A stretch of DNA of 64,000 nucleotides from Ginsengibacter hankyongi (GTDB taxonomy: Bacteria; Bacteroidota; Bacteroidia; Chitinophagales; Chitinophagaceae), in NCBI RefSeq assembly GCF_008710285.1, contig NZ_VYQF01000007.1, positions 1-64,000 of the forward strand, read 5' to 3'. The notes beneath the pieces are model-generated. The model worked only from the letters and a program-made list of their open reading frames with translations. It ran no database searches and was not told the DNA's origin. Below are positions 43,134 through 53,022 of the stretch, piece by piece. The position numbers were made by a program, and so were the translations under genes. Numbering within the stretch: position 1 is the first letter of the stretch; each line of letters opens with the position of its first letter.

Positions 43134-44531
43134 ATGCAAAAGGACAATTCTATTCAATTGGGGCAGTTGGCATTGATAGTTATAACAGCTACGCTGGGTG
43201 GTTTTTTATTTGGCTTTGATACTGCGGTTATTTCCGGCACCATAAGTTTTGTGAAGGTGCAATTTAATATGGGTTCGCTGATGGAAGGCTGGTATGTGAG
43301 TTCTGCCTTGTTGGGTTGTATTGCAGGTGTGGCGGTAAGTGGCAAGTTGGGAAATATCTTAGGCCGTAAAAAAGTAATGTTGATAGCTGCTTTTTTATTT
43401 GCTATTTCTGCATTTGGTTGTGCATTTACCCAGGGTTCTTTTATGCTTATTTGTTTTCGTCTAATCGGGGGGTTAGGTATTGGAATGGCTTCAGTAATCT
43501 GTCCCATGTACATCGCAGAAATTGCACCGTCACAATTAAGAGGAAAATTGGTAACCTATTATCAGCTCGCCATTACCATCGGTATCCTCGTAGCTTATTT
43601 TTCAAATTCTACAATCCAGGCCGGAGCTGCAGTTTCAACAACCGGTGGCGGATGGATGCATTTAATTTTTTCGGAGGAAGCATGGAGAGGAATGTTTGTA
43701 GTTGGTATTATACCGGCACTTGTTTTTTTAATAATGGTATTCTTGATTCCTGAGAGTCCGCGTTGGCTGGCATTGAAAAAAAGAACTTCGGAAGCTGAAA
43801 ATGTTTTATTTAAAATATCAGGCGCCGAACACGCAAAGTCAGAATTAAAAGTAATACAGGATTCACTTGAGAATACATCAAATAAAAAGCTCAAAGATCT
43901 ATTCAAAGGAAACATGCGGAGACCTTTGTTTATCGGGATAATCTTAGCAGCGCTATCACAATTCAGCGGCATCAATGCAATAATATATTACGGTCCTACC
44001 ATTCTTGAAAAAGCAGGCTTTCAATTGGGCGATGCGTTAGGAGGACAAGTAACCATTGGTATGGTAAATATGTTGTTCACGTTTGTTGCTATTTATTTTA
44101 TTGATAAAGTTGGAAGAAAGCCCCTGTTGTTGTGGGGCATAGGGGGCGCTATATTATCACTCATATTGGCATCGATATTATTTTCTGCAAATATTTCGAA
44201 TGGCTGGGTTGTATTGGTTCCTGTTATTCTCTTTATCGCCTGTTTTTCATTTTCTTTTGGACCCGTTACCTGGGTAATTATTTCGGAGATATTTCCAACA
44301 AACTATCGAAGCGAAGCCGTGGCAGTCTCAACGATGAGCCTATGGATAGCTAACTGGATCGTGGGACAATTTTTTCCTTTATTGCTTCATGGTGCGGGGG
44401 CTTCGGTAACATTTTTGGTATTTGCACTTTTCAGCGCTTATGCTTTTTATTTAACATGGAAAAAAATTCCGGAAACTAAGGGAAAAAGCCTGGAAGAAAT
44501 TGAAAAATTCTGGCGGTTGGAAAACACATAA
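43134..44531 (+). CDS. MFS sugar porter family transporter, 465 aa
   Basis: Twelve-helix major facilitator of the sugar-porter (XylE/GLUT-like) family. Signatures are GGFLFGFDTAVISG in helix 1, GRKKVMLIAA after helix 2, ESPRWLALKK before the central loop, QFSGINAIIYYGPTILEKAG in helix 7, DKVGRKPLLLWG, and PETKGKSLEEIE at the end. It probably imports a hexose by proton symport. It starts 8 bp after the ROK/isomerase fusion and precedes GH38, so mannose is the most likely cargo, by inference. Confidence 0.92.
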   Translation: MQKDNSIQLGQLALIVITATLGGFLFGFDTAVISGTISFVKVQFNMGSLMEGWYVSSALLGCIAGVAVSGKLGNILGRKKVMLIAAFLFAISAFGCAFTQGSFMLICFRLIGGLGIGMASVICPMYIAEIAPSQLRGKLVTYYQLAITIGILVAYFSNSTIQAGAAVSTTGGGWMHLIFSEEAWRGMFVVGIIPALVFLIMVFLIPESPRWLALKKRTSEAENVLFKISGAEHAKSELKVIQDSLENTSNKKLKDLFKGNMRRPLFIGIILAALSQFSGINAIIYYGPTILEKAGFQLGDALGGQVTIGMVNMLFTFVAIYFIDKVGRKPLLLWGIGGAILSLILASILFSANISNGWVVLVPVILFIACFSFSFGPVTWVIISEIFPTNYRSEAVAVSTMSLWIANWIVGQFFPLLLHGAGASVTFLVFALFSAYAFYLTWKKIPETKGKSLEEIEKFWRLENT

Positions 44532-44568
44532 GCTTTAAATAATTCTAAACATTTTAATTTATAAATGT

Positions 44569-47500
44569 ATGCAACCGGATAACTTTTATCAAAGATTGAA
44601 AATTATCATGTCAGTTTTTGCTTTGATATTTTTTTCGCAAAATATAACGGCTCAGAAAGTAGTTCCCTTCTTTGGAAAAATAAACTGGATCAGCGGTTAC
44701 GCCAAAGAAATCAGTGGTGAAAATATTAGCTATTTTTCTGCCTTCCCTGATTATGCAACTACGGCTTTATTAACACGGACCACGGACGGAAAAAAGGTTA
44801 TTGAATGGGAGACTGCACCTGTTCCAAAAAATGCTAAAGGCAAATACGTATATTTTAGTTGGGTGGCAGGACACTCTTCAGGCACCAGCGGCGGCAACCG
44901 CAATTTTGATTTGTATGTTAATGATAAAAAGGTTTTGACATTTACTACATTTCCCAATCATCAAAAGCCCAATTGGGAATTTGTTGCACCGGATAGTTCT
45001 GCATTGGTATTTGAACAAACAAAAAGGGACGGCGCAAACGATGCCCATGGGTTTAATTATTTAAGGCTTCCTCTAAGTAGCGTCAAACCTGGTTTCCCTG
45101 TTACAATAAAAGTAATTGGTGAGGCACAAAACAGTAACGACTGGTATATGGCCTTCAAATTTTCATTTGAAGAAAAGGCCGACATACATCCTATGCCATT
45201 CCTGTTAAAAAACGGTAAGCAGCCTATTGCATTAACTGCTTTACATTTTGAAAAAAATGAAACGCTGCGGGTTAAGGTTAATCATAAAGAAGTATATTCA
45301 TTTATCGAAAAAGATGGAATCAATAATTTTGATATTCCGGTAAATGCTGTTGCACATGAAGACAGTGTGTTTGTTAATATTTCTGTTGGCAAAAAAACAC
45401 TGGTTGACCAATTTGTGTACCTGAAACCGGTTGTTTACAGGGAACTGGATTTCATTCATAATTCACATACCGATATAGGCTACTCGAATGTTCAGCCTGA
45501 AATAGTAAAGATCCATAACAAGAATATTGATGATGCATTGCGCATGATAGATAAAACAAAAGACTATCCTGTGGAAGCAAAATTTAAGTGGAATGTCGAA
45601 TCTCTTTGGGCTGTTGAAAATTATTTACAACAGGCATCACCTGCTCAAAAAGAAAAATTTATTAAGGCTGTAAAAGAAGGGAGCATTGGCTTGTCTGGGT
45701 TATATGCGAATATTCTAACGGGTATGAGTGAGCCTGAAGAAACGTTTCATTACACTGACTATGCTGACAAACTGAGAAAAGAATTTGGTTTTACGATCAA
45801 CAGTGCGATGATCTCTGATGTTCCAGGTTATGCTTGGACAACAGTGACTGCTCTTGCCAAAGGAGGCGTAAAATATTTTTCAAGCGGACCTAATTTCCTT
45901 GGAGAGAGCCATCCCTATTTGGGAGACCGGGTTGGATACTTTTTAAAAGCATGGGGGGATAAACCCGTATGGTGGACTTCTCCGTCAGGCGATGAAAAAA
46001 TTCTATTCTGGACTGCAGGAAAAGGATATTCATCATGGCATGGAACCGGCCCGGGGGGCGTATTTGACAGGGGTCCTAAGAAAATAGCTACCTACTTGGA
46101 TGAATTGGCTGCGGAAAAATATCCTTACGATATAGTGCAGTGGAGGTATAATATTGTTTCTGATAATGGGCCAATTGATACCACCATTTCAGATTTTGTA
46201 AAGCAATGGAATGAAAAATATGCCTCGCCAAAAATCATCTTAAACACAACACAAGAACTTTTTGAAAAATTCGAAAAAAAATATGGGAGCAGCATTCCTG
46301 TGGTAAAAGGCGATATAACGCCCTATTGGGAAGATGGCGCTCTTTCTACCGCTTATGAAGAAGATAAAAACAGGATAAACAGTTTGCGGCTGCAACAGCT
46401 CGCAACATTATATGCGATGCTTAAGCCAAAGGAATATAAAAAGGATAAATTTTATGAAGCGTGGAGAAATATCATAATGTTCCATGAACATACCTGGGGT
46501 GCCTATAACAGCACTTCGGAGCCGGACCTTCCATTTGTTGCCGAACAATGGCGTATAAAAAAACAATTTATGTTGGATGCTGATAAAGAGATTGACACTT
46601 TAGAAAAAAAATTGTTTCAGCCGATAAGTAATATTCAATCAAGAAAAATTGCGGTATTCAATACATCTTCATGGAGCCGTACCGGGCCTGTAATAATTCC
46701 GGCAGACGTTACAGGGAAGTCTGTAAAAAATGCTTCAGGCGAAAAAATGCCGTTACAAAAATTAAGTGATGGTACTTCTGTTTTTATTGCGGGTAACGTG
46801 CCACCGTTAGGGACTTCCGTTTTTGAAATTACCGATGAAGAAGTTCCTGCGGCGGATGAAAATTTCATAGTTACAGACAGTTCTTTATCTAACGGTCACG
46901 TATGGTTGCGTTGGGATAAGACTAACGGGAGCATAACAACTTTAGAAGATAGAACCAATTTCAATTTTGCGGGAAGTTTTGATAACCAGGGATTGAACAG
47001 CTACTGGTATGTGCCGGGTTACAATCCTGCCGATGCTGAAACGAATGGGAAAGTGCAGGTAAAAGTTTTAGAAAGCGGGCCGATGCTTACAACTATCGCT
47101 ATCACTTCTGATGCGCCCGGCGCTAATAAATTGGAAAGAAGAATATCCTTATATGCAGAAAGCAATGAAGCAGAAATTGAAAATATTATAGACAAGAAAG
47201 CTATCAGAAAAAAAGAAGCCGTTCATTTTGGATTTCCTTTTAATTCATCACTTATTAACACAACGGTAGACGCAGGTTATGGTACTATGAAATACCTGGC
47301 AGATCAGTTACCGGGATCGAACATGGACTTTTTATATGGCAGAAGATGGTTAGACGCTTCAAAGGCCCACAAAGGTTTGCAATTAATAGTACTCGAAACA
47401 CCTTTATTGGAACCTGATAGTATGATTGATGAAAGGTTATTGGTAAATCAAAGTCTTAAGAAGTGGAAAAAAGACGGCAAGCCAACATCAACATGGTTTA

Positions 47501-47922
47501 GTTATGCCATGAACAATTACTGGTATACCAATTATAAAGCTGACCAGGGAGGGGTTGCTCATTTCAGGTATGCGTTAAGACCTCATGGGATGATCAATTC
47601 TTCAGAGATGGAAAGGTATGCTGAAGCATTTACACAACCATTAATAGCGATTCCGGTTAACAATGAAGAAGCACTTCCTTCGGAATTATTTGCATTAACA
47701 AGTAATCGTATTGTCGTTAGCAGCATCACTCCTTGTGATGATGGCAATTACCTGGTGAGGATTTATAACCCCGAAGCTGCGGCAGAAAAAACAGGATTTA
47801 TATGGAAAGATATTAAACCGTTAGACCTTATGAATGTTGATACCGGATTACAAATTCCCATTAATGAAAATATTACCGTAGAAGGTATGGGTGTGGCGGA
47901 TATAGAATTTAAAATGCACTAG
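44569..47922 (+). CDS. GH38 alpha-mannosidase, exported, 1117 aa
   Basis: The N-terminal 29 residues form a signal peptide ending in NITAQ. An N-terminal beta-rich domain of about 280 residues precedes the GH38 catalytic domain, which begins with FIHNSHTDIGYSNVQPEIV; its zinc ligands are the His and Asp near residues 301-303 and the nucleophile is probably the Asp of ISDVPGYAW near 416. Zinc-binding GH38 helical and C-terminal beta domains follow (FHEHTWGAYN; WLRWDKTNGSITTLEDRTN; HFGFPFNSS). GH38 enzymes remove alpha-linked mannose. It is the first glycoside hydrolase of the locus. Confidence 0.88.
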   Translation: MQPDNFYQRLKIIMSVFALIFFSQNITAQKVVPFFGKINWISGYAKEISGENISYFSAFPDYATTALLTRTTDGKKVIEWETAPVPKNAKGKYVYFSWVAGHSSGTSGGNRNFDLYVNDKKVLTFTTFPNHQKPNWEFVAPDSSALVFEQTKRDGANDAHGFNYLRLPLSSVKPGFPVTIKVIGEAQNSNDWYMAFKFSFEEKADIHPMPFLLKNGKQPIALTALHFEKNETLRVKVNHKEVYSFIEKDGINNFDIPVNAVAHEDSVFVNISVGKKTLVDQFVYLKPVVYRELDFIHNSHTDIGYSNVQPEIVKIHNKNIDDALRMIDKTKDYPVEAKFKWNVESLWAVENYLQQASPAQKEKFIKAVKEGSIGLSGLYANILTGMSEPEETFHYTDYADKLRKEFGFTINSAMISDVPGYAWTTVTALAKGGVKYFSSGPNFLGESHPYLGDRVGYFLKAWGDKPVWWTSPSGDEKILFWTAGKGYSSWHGTGPGGVFDRGPKKIATYLDELAAEKYPYDIVQWRYNIVSDNGPIDTTISDFVKQWNEKYASPKIILNTTQELFEKFEKKYGSSIPVVKGDITPYWEDGALSTAYEEDKNRINSLRLQQLATLYAMLKPKEYKKDKFYEAWRNIIMFHEHTWGAYNSTSEPDLPFVAEQWRIKKQFMLDADKEIDTLEKKLFQPISNIQSRKIAVFNTSSWSRTGPVIIPADVTGKSVKNASGEKMPLQKLSDGTSVFIAGNVPPLGTSVFEITDEEVPAADENFIVTDSSLSNGHVWLRWDKTNGSITTLEDRTNFNFAGSFDNQGLNSYWYVPGYNPADAETNGKVQVKVLESGPMLTTIAITSDAPGANKLERRISLYAESNEAEIENIIDKKAIRKKEAVHFGFPFNSSLINTTVDAGYGTMKYLADQLPGSNMDFLYGRRWLDASKAHKGLQLIVLETPLLEPDSMIDERLLVNQSLKKWKKDGKPTSTWFSYAMNNYWYTNYKADQGGVAHFRYALRPHGMINSSEMERYAEAFTQPLIAIPVNNEEALPSELFALTSNRIVVSSITPCDDGNYLVRIYNPEAAAEKTGFIWKDIKPLDLMNVDTGLQIPINENITVEGMGVADIEFKMH

Positions 47923-48000
47923 AAGAATATATAAGGTGATACAGAAATATTTTGTGACTGTACGCAAGGGATTCAAAAAATAAATAAATAAGAAACGATT

Positions 48001-50085
48001 ATGCTGAAAATATTTTTTACGATTGCAATATCAGGTATCATTCTTCCGGCCTTTGCCGGCGATATCTCTATTTATGTATCGCCCAATGGCATAGGTAACG
48101 GTTCCGCACAAACGCCAACAACTTTGCAAAAGGCAATAGCAATGCTTCCCGGTTTAAAAAAATCAAACCCAAAAGGAACGATTACTATTTTCCTTAATAA
48201 TGGTGATTATAACCTGGAGCAACCGATTCAAATCAATTCTGAAAATGGAGGCACCAGTGATTTGCAAATTGTCTTTAAGGCCTTGTCCAATGCACATCCT
48301 GTTGTAAGTGGCGGAAAAAAAATTACTTTGAAGGGAACCAATGTTTTATCCGCTGTCGTTCAGAATGCTAATAATATAAAACCATATGATTTGTATATCA
48401 ATGGCGAAAGAGCTGTACGGGCGAGAACACCAAACATTGATCATTATTTCACACTGAGAAAAGTAATAGATATTCCGGACAGTCAGAACAAATTTCGCTT
48501 CAGGCAAGAATTTCAAATTCCATTAGCTGATTTTAATATACTCGCATCATTACCCAAAAGTGACTTGGAAAAAGTGTGGTTCAACATGTATCACAAATGG
48601 GATAATACTATGCGAACGATTGATTCATTAAACGCTGTTGATACATCATTTTATTCAACCGGTACTATAAATGGCGATTGGGCATTGATTGGAAAACCGG
48701 CTATGTTTTATTTTGAAAATTATACTGCTGCATTAGATACTGCGAACGAATGGCTATTGCAGAATGATACAATCAAATATATTCCACAAGAAAATGTGAA
48801 CGAAGTGCAAGCGGTCGTCTCGGTCCTGGAAAAATTATTAGTAATACAAGGCGATTCAACGCATCCCGTAGAAAATATTTTGTTTGATGGCATTGCATTT
48901 AAATACTGCAATTATGTTTTTAATGGATATGAAGCTTACCAGGCCGCCCAGAAAATTGATGCAGCTATAACGATTGATGATGCGCAAAATATCCGTTTCA
49001 ACAATTGTGAAATTGCACACACCGGGCAATATGCTATTTGGCTAAGGAAAGGAGTGCAACATTGTGAAATTACGAATAGCTACCTGCATGATTTGGGTGC
49101 CGGTGGTATCAGGATTGGAGAAACGGTTATTCGTGAAAATAAGGCTCAATGGACTTCTTATAATAAGGTGGACAATTGCATTATTCATTCCGGCGGATTG
49201 GATTTTCCTTCCGCCGTTGGAATTTTTATAGCCCAGTCAGGGAATAATATTATTTCTCATAATGATGTGGGTGATTTCAGGTACACCGGCATTTCGGTAG
49301 GATGGATATGGGGATATGCGTTTAGCCCTGCCGTTAGTAACAAAATAATCTATAATCATATTCATCATATAGGATGGGGCGTGTTAAGTGATATGGCCGC
49401 TGTTTACACGTTGGGCATCTCCAACGGAACGGAGGTACGCCATAACCGGGTAAACGATATATATTCTTATGACTATGGCGGATGGGGTCTTTATACCGAT
49501 GAAGGTTCATCGAATATTTTGTTGGAAGATAACCTCATATATCATACTAAGACAGGAGGCTTTCATCAGCATTATGGAGAAAATAATATTATCAGGAATA
49601 ACATTTTCGCTTTTAATAAAAAATTCCAGGCACAGTTTTCCAGGGTTGAACAACATCACAGCCTTGATTTTAAAAATAATATTATACTCACGGATAACGG
49701 GTACTTGTTACAAGGCGCATGGCAAACCGGCAATGTCACTCTTGATAGTAATTGCTATTGGAACATGAATAATGATAAGGTTATTTTTATACAATCTACC
49801 GGGTCTTATGGTGCTAACCCGCAAAACTATTTAACGCTTAAAGAATGGCAGCAAAAGAGTGGAAAGGATTTGCATAGTATCATGCAGGACCCCGGTTTTA
49901 TCTATGCAAGTGGTTATGATTTTAGATTTAAAAATCACTCAACAATAAATAAGATCGGCTTTAAACCATTTGATGTTGAAGCTGCCGGAGTCACAGGTAA
50001 TAAGCAATGGAAAGAATTAGCGAAATTACCTAAAGAGGTTATTGAAGCATTTGATTCATCAGTTGATAGAAACATGTTACAATAG
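48001..50085 (+). CDS. secreted right-handed beta-helix protein (pectate-lyase-like fold), 694 aa
   Basis: A signal peptide ends at FAG near residue 20. The start ISIYVSPNGIGNGSAQTPTTL is typical of the pectin-lyase-fold superfamily, and repeated coils such as NIRFNNCEIAHTGQYAIWL, NKIIYNHIHHIGWGVL, NILLEDNLIYHTKTGGF and NIIRNNIFAFN make up a parallel beta-helix from about 230 to 570. It could be a polysaccharide lyase, a GH of a beta-helix family, or a binding protein; catalytic residues cannot be assigned. It lies 78 bp after GH38. Confidence 0.8.
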   Translation: MLKIFFTIAISGIILPAFAGDISIYVSPNGIGNGSAQTPTTLQKAIAMLPGLKKSNPKGTITIFLNNGDYNLEQPIQINSENGGTSDLQIVFKALSNAHPVVSGGKKITLKGTNVLSAVVQNANNIKPYDLYINGERAVRARTPNIDHYFTLRKVIDIPDSQNKFRFRQEFQIPLADFNILASLPKSDLEKVWFNMYHKWDNTMRTIDSLNAVDTSFYSTGTINGDWALIGKPAMFYFENYTAALDTANEWLLQNDTIKYIPQENVNEVQAVVSVLEKLLVIQGDSTHPVENILFDGIAFKYCNYVFNGYEAYQAAQKIDAAITIDDAQNIRFNNCEIAHTGQYAIWLRKGVQHCEITNSYLHDLGAGGIRIGETVIRENKAQWTSYNKVDNCIIHSGGLDFPSAVGIFIAQSGNNIISHNDVGDFRYTGISVGWIWGYAFSPAVSNKIIYNHIHHIGWGVLSDMAAVYTLGISNGTEVRHNRVNDIYSYDYGGWGLYTDEGSSNILLEDNLIYHTKTGGFHQHYGENNIIRNNIFAFNKKFQAQFSRVEQHHSLDFKNNIILTDNGYLLQGAWQTGNVTLDSNCYWNMNNDKVIFIQSTGSYGANPQNYLTLKEWQQKSGKDLHSIMQDPGFIYASGYDFRFKNHSTINKIGFKPFDVEAAGVTGNKQWKELAKLPKEVIEAFDSSVDRNMLQ

Positions 50086-50356
50086 AGGTAGCCGTTTCAG
50101 AAAATGGAAAAGATTTTACGAAGGCCGGTACGATTAAACAAAGAAGGTGATCAGCAAATAGCAGTTGGTAACTAACTGATTTTACAAACAAGTATATAAA
50201 TAAAAGGATGCTGAATAGAATTGCCTATGATACAGGAATATTTAAGCTGATTATATTCAGGCTAAACGAGCCTATTGGTAAAATGATAACAGCGCCATTG
50301 ACAATTTAAAAGAGAGAAAGAGAAAAAACAAACAGTAATTTTTAATAAAGATCGTA

Positions 50357-52987
50357 ATGCAAAAAGTTGTTATTTTTTTTCTATTAAGCTTCCTGTTTTT
50401 GAATTGCTATGCGCAGCACGAAGCAGATAAATTTATTTCTACCCATGAAGCAGCCCGACAGTATGAAGAAAAGTATCCACAGCCGCTGGTGTTAGTTTTT
50501 CCTGAAATAAAAGAACAGCCGATTAAATGGGATGATTCGCTGAGCTTAAAATGGTTAAAAAATAATTACGCCGTCACTCCATATATTTTACGTGCCCAGC
50601 CGGGCGAATATTTTGTATTCCAGTTAGGAGCATGGGCCGTAGATCAGGATGTAAAAAATGTCCGGGTGCATTTTTCGGATTTAAATGGAGATGGTAGCAA
50701 GATAATCAGTACGGAAAAAATCACGTGTTTCAATACAGGAGGAATCAATTACCGTGGCAACCCATTTACTAAGACTATTAATATACCTGCAAAAAAGCTA
50801 CAGGCATTATGGGTAGGAATCGACGTTCCTGAAACAGCCGAGGGTGAATATAACGGAACTATATCTGTTACCGCTGATGGTGTTATGTCAAAAAAGATAA
50901 AAATTAAATTGGAAGTTGACGGAATGATAATGGCGAACCATGGGTTCGATGAGGGCAAGAGTTTATCAAGGTTGGCATGGCTGAATTCAACCGCAGGAAT
51001 AGATAATAACATTACCAAAGGATATATTCCCGTAAGCAGGTCAGGCAATACCATTCATATTTTGGGCCGCTCAATGATGATTGGCGCAAATGGTTTACCG
51101 GAAAAGATCACGTCTTATTTTTCACCATCCAATCAATCCGTTTCCGCAAAAGGAAAAGATATTATCGATGCGCCATTTCATTTCATTGTTGAAAAAGAAA
51201 ACGGTGAGATCATTCATTTAAGTCCCGGCAAGATTCAATTCATGAGACAAACTCCTTCGGCTATAAACTGGAAGGTTATTAATACGGCTGCTGAATGTGA
51301 TATCGTTTGTGCGGGTACGTTAGAGTATGATGGTTTCGCAAATTTTCACCTGCAACTAAACGCAAAAGAAAACATCTCTATCAAAGATATCCGGTTGGAA
51401 GTTTCGATGGATAAAGAAAAGGCAACTTACATGATGGGCTTAAACAAGGAAGGTGGCTTGAGACCCAAAGAGTGGCAATGGAAGTGGGATAGTACCAGGA
51501 ACCAGGATGCTTTGTGGACAGGCGCTGTAAACGGCGGGCTGCGAATAAAATGGAAGGCTGAAAATTATGTGCTGCCGTTAGTAAATATTTATTACAGTTT
51601 TGGGCCCCTTCATCTCCCGCCCTCCTGGAGCAATGATGGCAAAGGAGGTGTACATGTTTTTGAGAAGGATAACACCGCTATGATCAGTGCTTATTCTGGC
51701 GCACGGGAAATGACGAAAAATGAACAATTGAATTATGACTTTGAATTACTGATTACGCCTTTCAAAACCATGCATAAAGAAATTCAATTTGCAGATCGCT
51801 ATTACCATTCTGACAAAGATGAAAGTGGTTCTTTCACCAGGGAGGCGGATAGTTTGGGTGCGAATATTATCAATGTTCACCACAAGAAAGACATCTATCC
51901 TTATATCAATTATCCGTATGCAGATGTTAATGTGAAAGATCTGAAGGGTTTTATCGATAAGGCGCACAAAGATGATAAACGGGTGAAAGTGTATTATACC
52001 ACCAGGGAGTTAACAACCAATCTTCCTGAACTCTGGGCCTTTGAAAGTCTGGGTGGTGAAGTGATTTATCCCGGCCCTGGTAATGATGCGAAAACATTGA
52101 TTCATCCTAACGGGCCAGACCAATGGCTGAAAGATAACCTAAGAAAGAATTATATTCCGGCATGGGTGGCTAATTTTACCACCGGTAAATATGCAGGCAC
52201 ACGGGATTTGTCGGTTATCACTACCCCAAACAGTCGCCTGAATAACTTTTACATAGCAGGACTTGACTGGATGACGAAGCATTTGAAAATCGACGGTATC
52301 TACGTTGATGATTGTTCCCTCGATAGAATTACGATTCGCAGAGCCAGGAAAATTTTGGATAATAATCGCCCGGCTGCTAGGATAGACATGCATAGTTGGA
52401 ATCACTTCAATCCGTATGCAGGGTACGGCAGCTGTTTAAATCTTTATATGGATTTGCTTCCTTATATTGACCAGTTATGGATTGGTGAAGGAAGAAATTA
52501 CAATACACCACCCGATTATTGGCTGGTAGAAATTGCAGGAATTCCTTTCGGACTGCCCAGCCAAATGCTGGAAGGAGGAGGAAATCCATGGAGGGGAATG
52601 ATATATGGTATTACCAACCGGGCTGGCTGGTCTGGCAATCCTCCCGATAATATCTGGAAATTCTGGGATCAATATCACATTCAGCAAAAAGAAATGATTG
52701 GTTATTGGGATACGGACTCGCCGATAAAATCTTCTAACGATTCCGTGAAGGTTACCGTTTATAGAGGAAACCAGCAATCCATTATCGCCCTTGCCAATTT
52801 TGGAAATACAGATCAGTTCACTTCCCTCAAAATAAATTTTAAACAATTAGGATTAGATGAGGCAAATGTTACCTTTCACATTCCTTCGATATTAAGATTC
52901 CAGGACGATCAACATTTAAATTCATTGGAACAAATTAATGTACCGGCAGGAAGGGGTTATTTGATTGTTGTAGAAAATAAAAAATAA
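50357..52987 (+). CDS. DUF6067/GH123-like glycoside hydrolase domain protein, exported, 876 aa
   Basis: Signal peptide of 19 residues (FFLLSFLFLNCYAQ). The central region about 180-400 looks like a beta-sandwich and the C-terminal half is a TIM-barrel: DADSLGANIINVHHKKDIYPY-like strand, DLKGFIDKAHKDDKRVKVYYT, KIDGIYVDDCSLDRITIRRA with an Asp-Asp pair at the active-site position, and DMHSWNHFNPYAGYGSCLNLYMD. Proteins of this type are called DUF6067 and are related to GH123 and similar families. Substrate unknown. It has a 271-bp gap before it that contains no gene. Confidence 0.7.
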   Translation: MQKVVIFFLLSFLFLNCYAQHEADKFISTHEAARQYEEKYPQPLVLVFPEIKEQPIKWDDSLSLKWLKNNYAVTPYILRAQPGEYFVFQLGAWAVDQDVKNVRVHFSDLNGDGSKIISTEKITCFNTGGINYRGNPFTKTINIPAKKLQALWVGIDVPETAEGEYNGTISVTADGVMSKKIKIKLEVDGMIMANHGFDEGKSLSRLAWLNSTAGIDNNITKGYIPVSRSGNTIHILGRSMMIGANGLPEKITSYFSPSNQSVSAKGKDIIDAPFHFIVEKENGEIIHLSPGKIQFMRQTPSAINWKVINTAAECDIVCAGTLEYDGFANFHLQLNAKENISIKDIRLEVSMDKEKATYMMGLNKEGGLRPKEWQWKWDSTRNQDALWTGAVNGGLRIKWKAENYVLPLVNIYYSFGPLHLPPSWSNDGKGGVHVFEKDNTAMISAYSGAREMTKNEQLNYDFELLITPFKTMHKEIQFADRYYHSDKDESGSFTREADSLGANIINVHHKKDIYPYINYPYADVNVKDLKGFIDKAHKDDKRVKVYYTTRELTTNLPELWAFESLGGEVIYPGPGNDAKTLIHPNGPDQWLKDNLRKNYIPAWVANFTTGKYAGTRDLSVITTPNSRLNNFYIAGLDWMTKHLKIDGIYVDDCSLDRITIRRARKILDNNRPAARIDMHSWNHFNPYAGYGSCLNLYMDLLPYIDQLWIGEGRNYNTPPDYWLVEIAGIPFGLPSQMLEGGGNPWRGMIYGITNRAGWSGNPPDNIWKFWDQYHIQQKEMIGYWDTDSPIKSSNDSVKVTVYRGNQQSIIALANFGNTDQFTSLKINFKQLGLDEANVTFHIPSILRFQDDQHLNSLEQINVPAGRGYLIVVENKK

Positions 52988-53022
52988 GTATGAATCGATT
53001 TCATATTAATTAAGCAGGTTTT

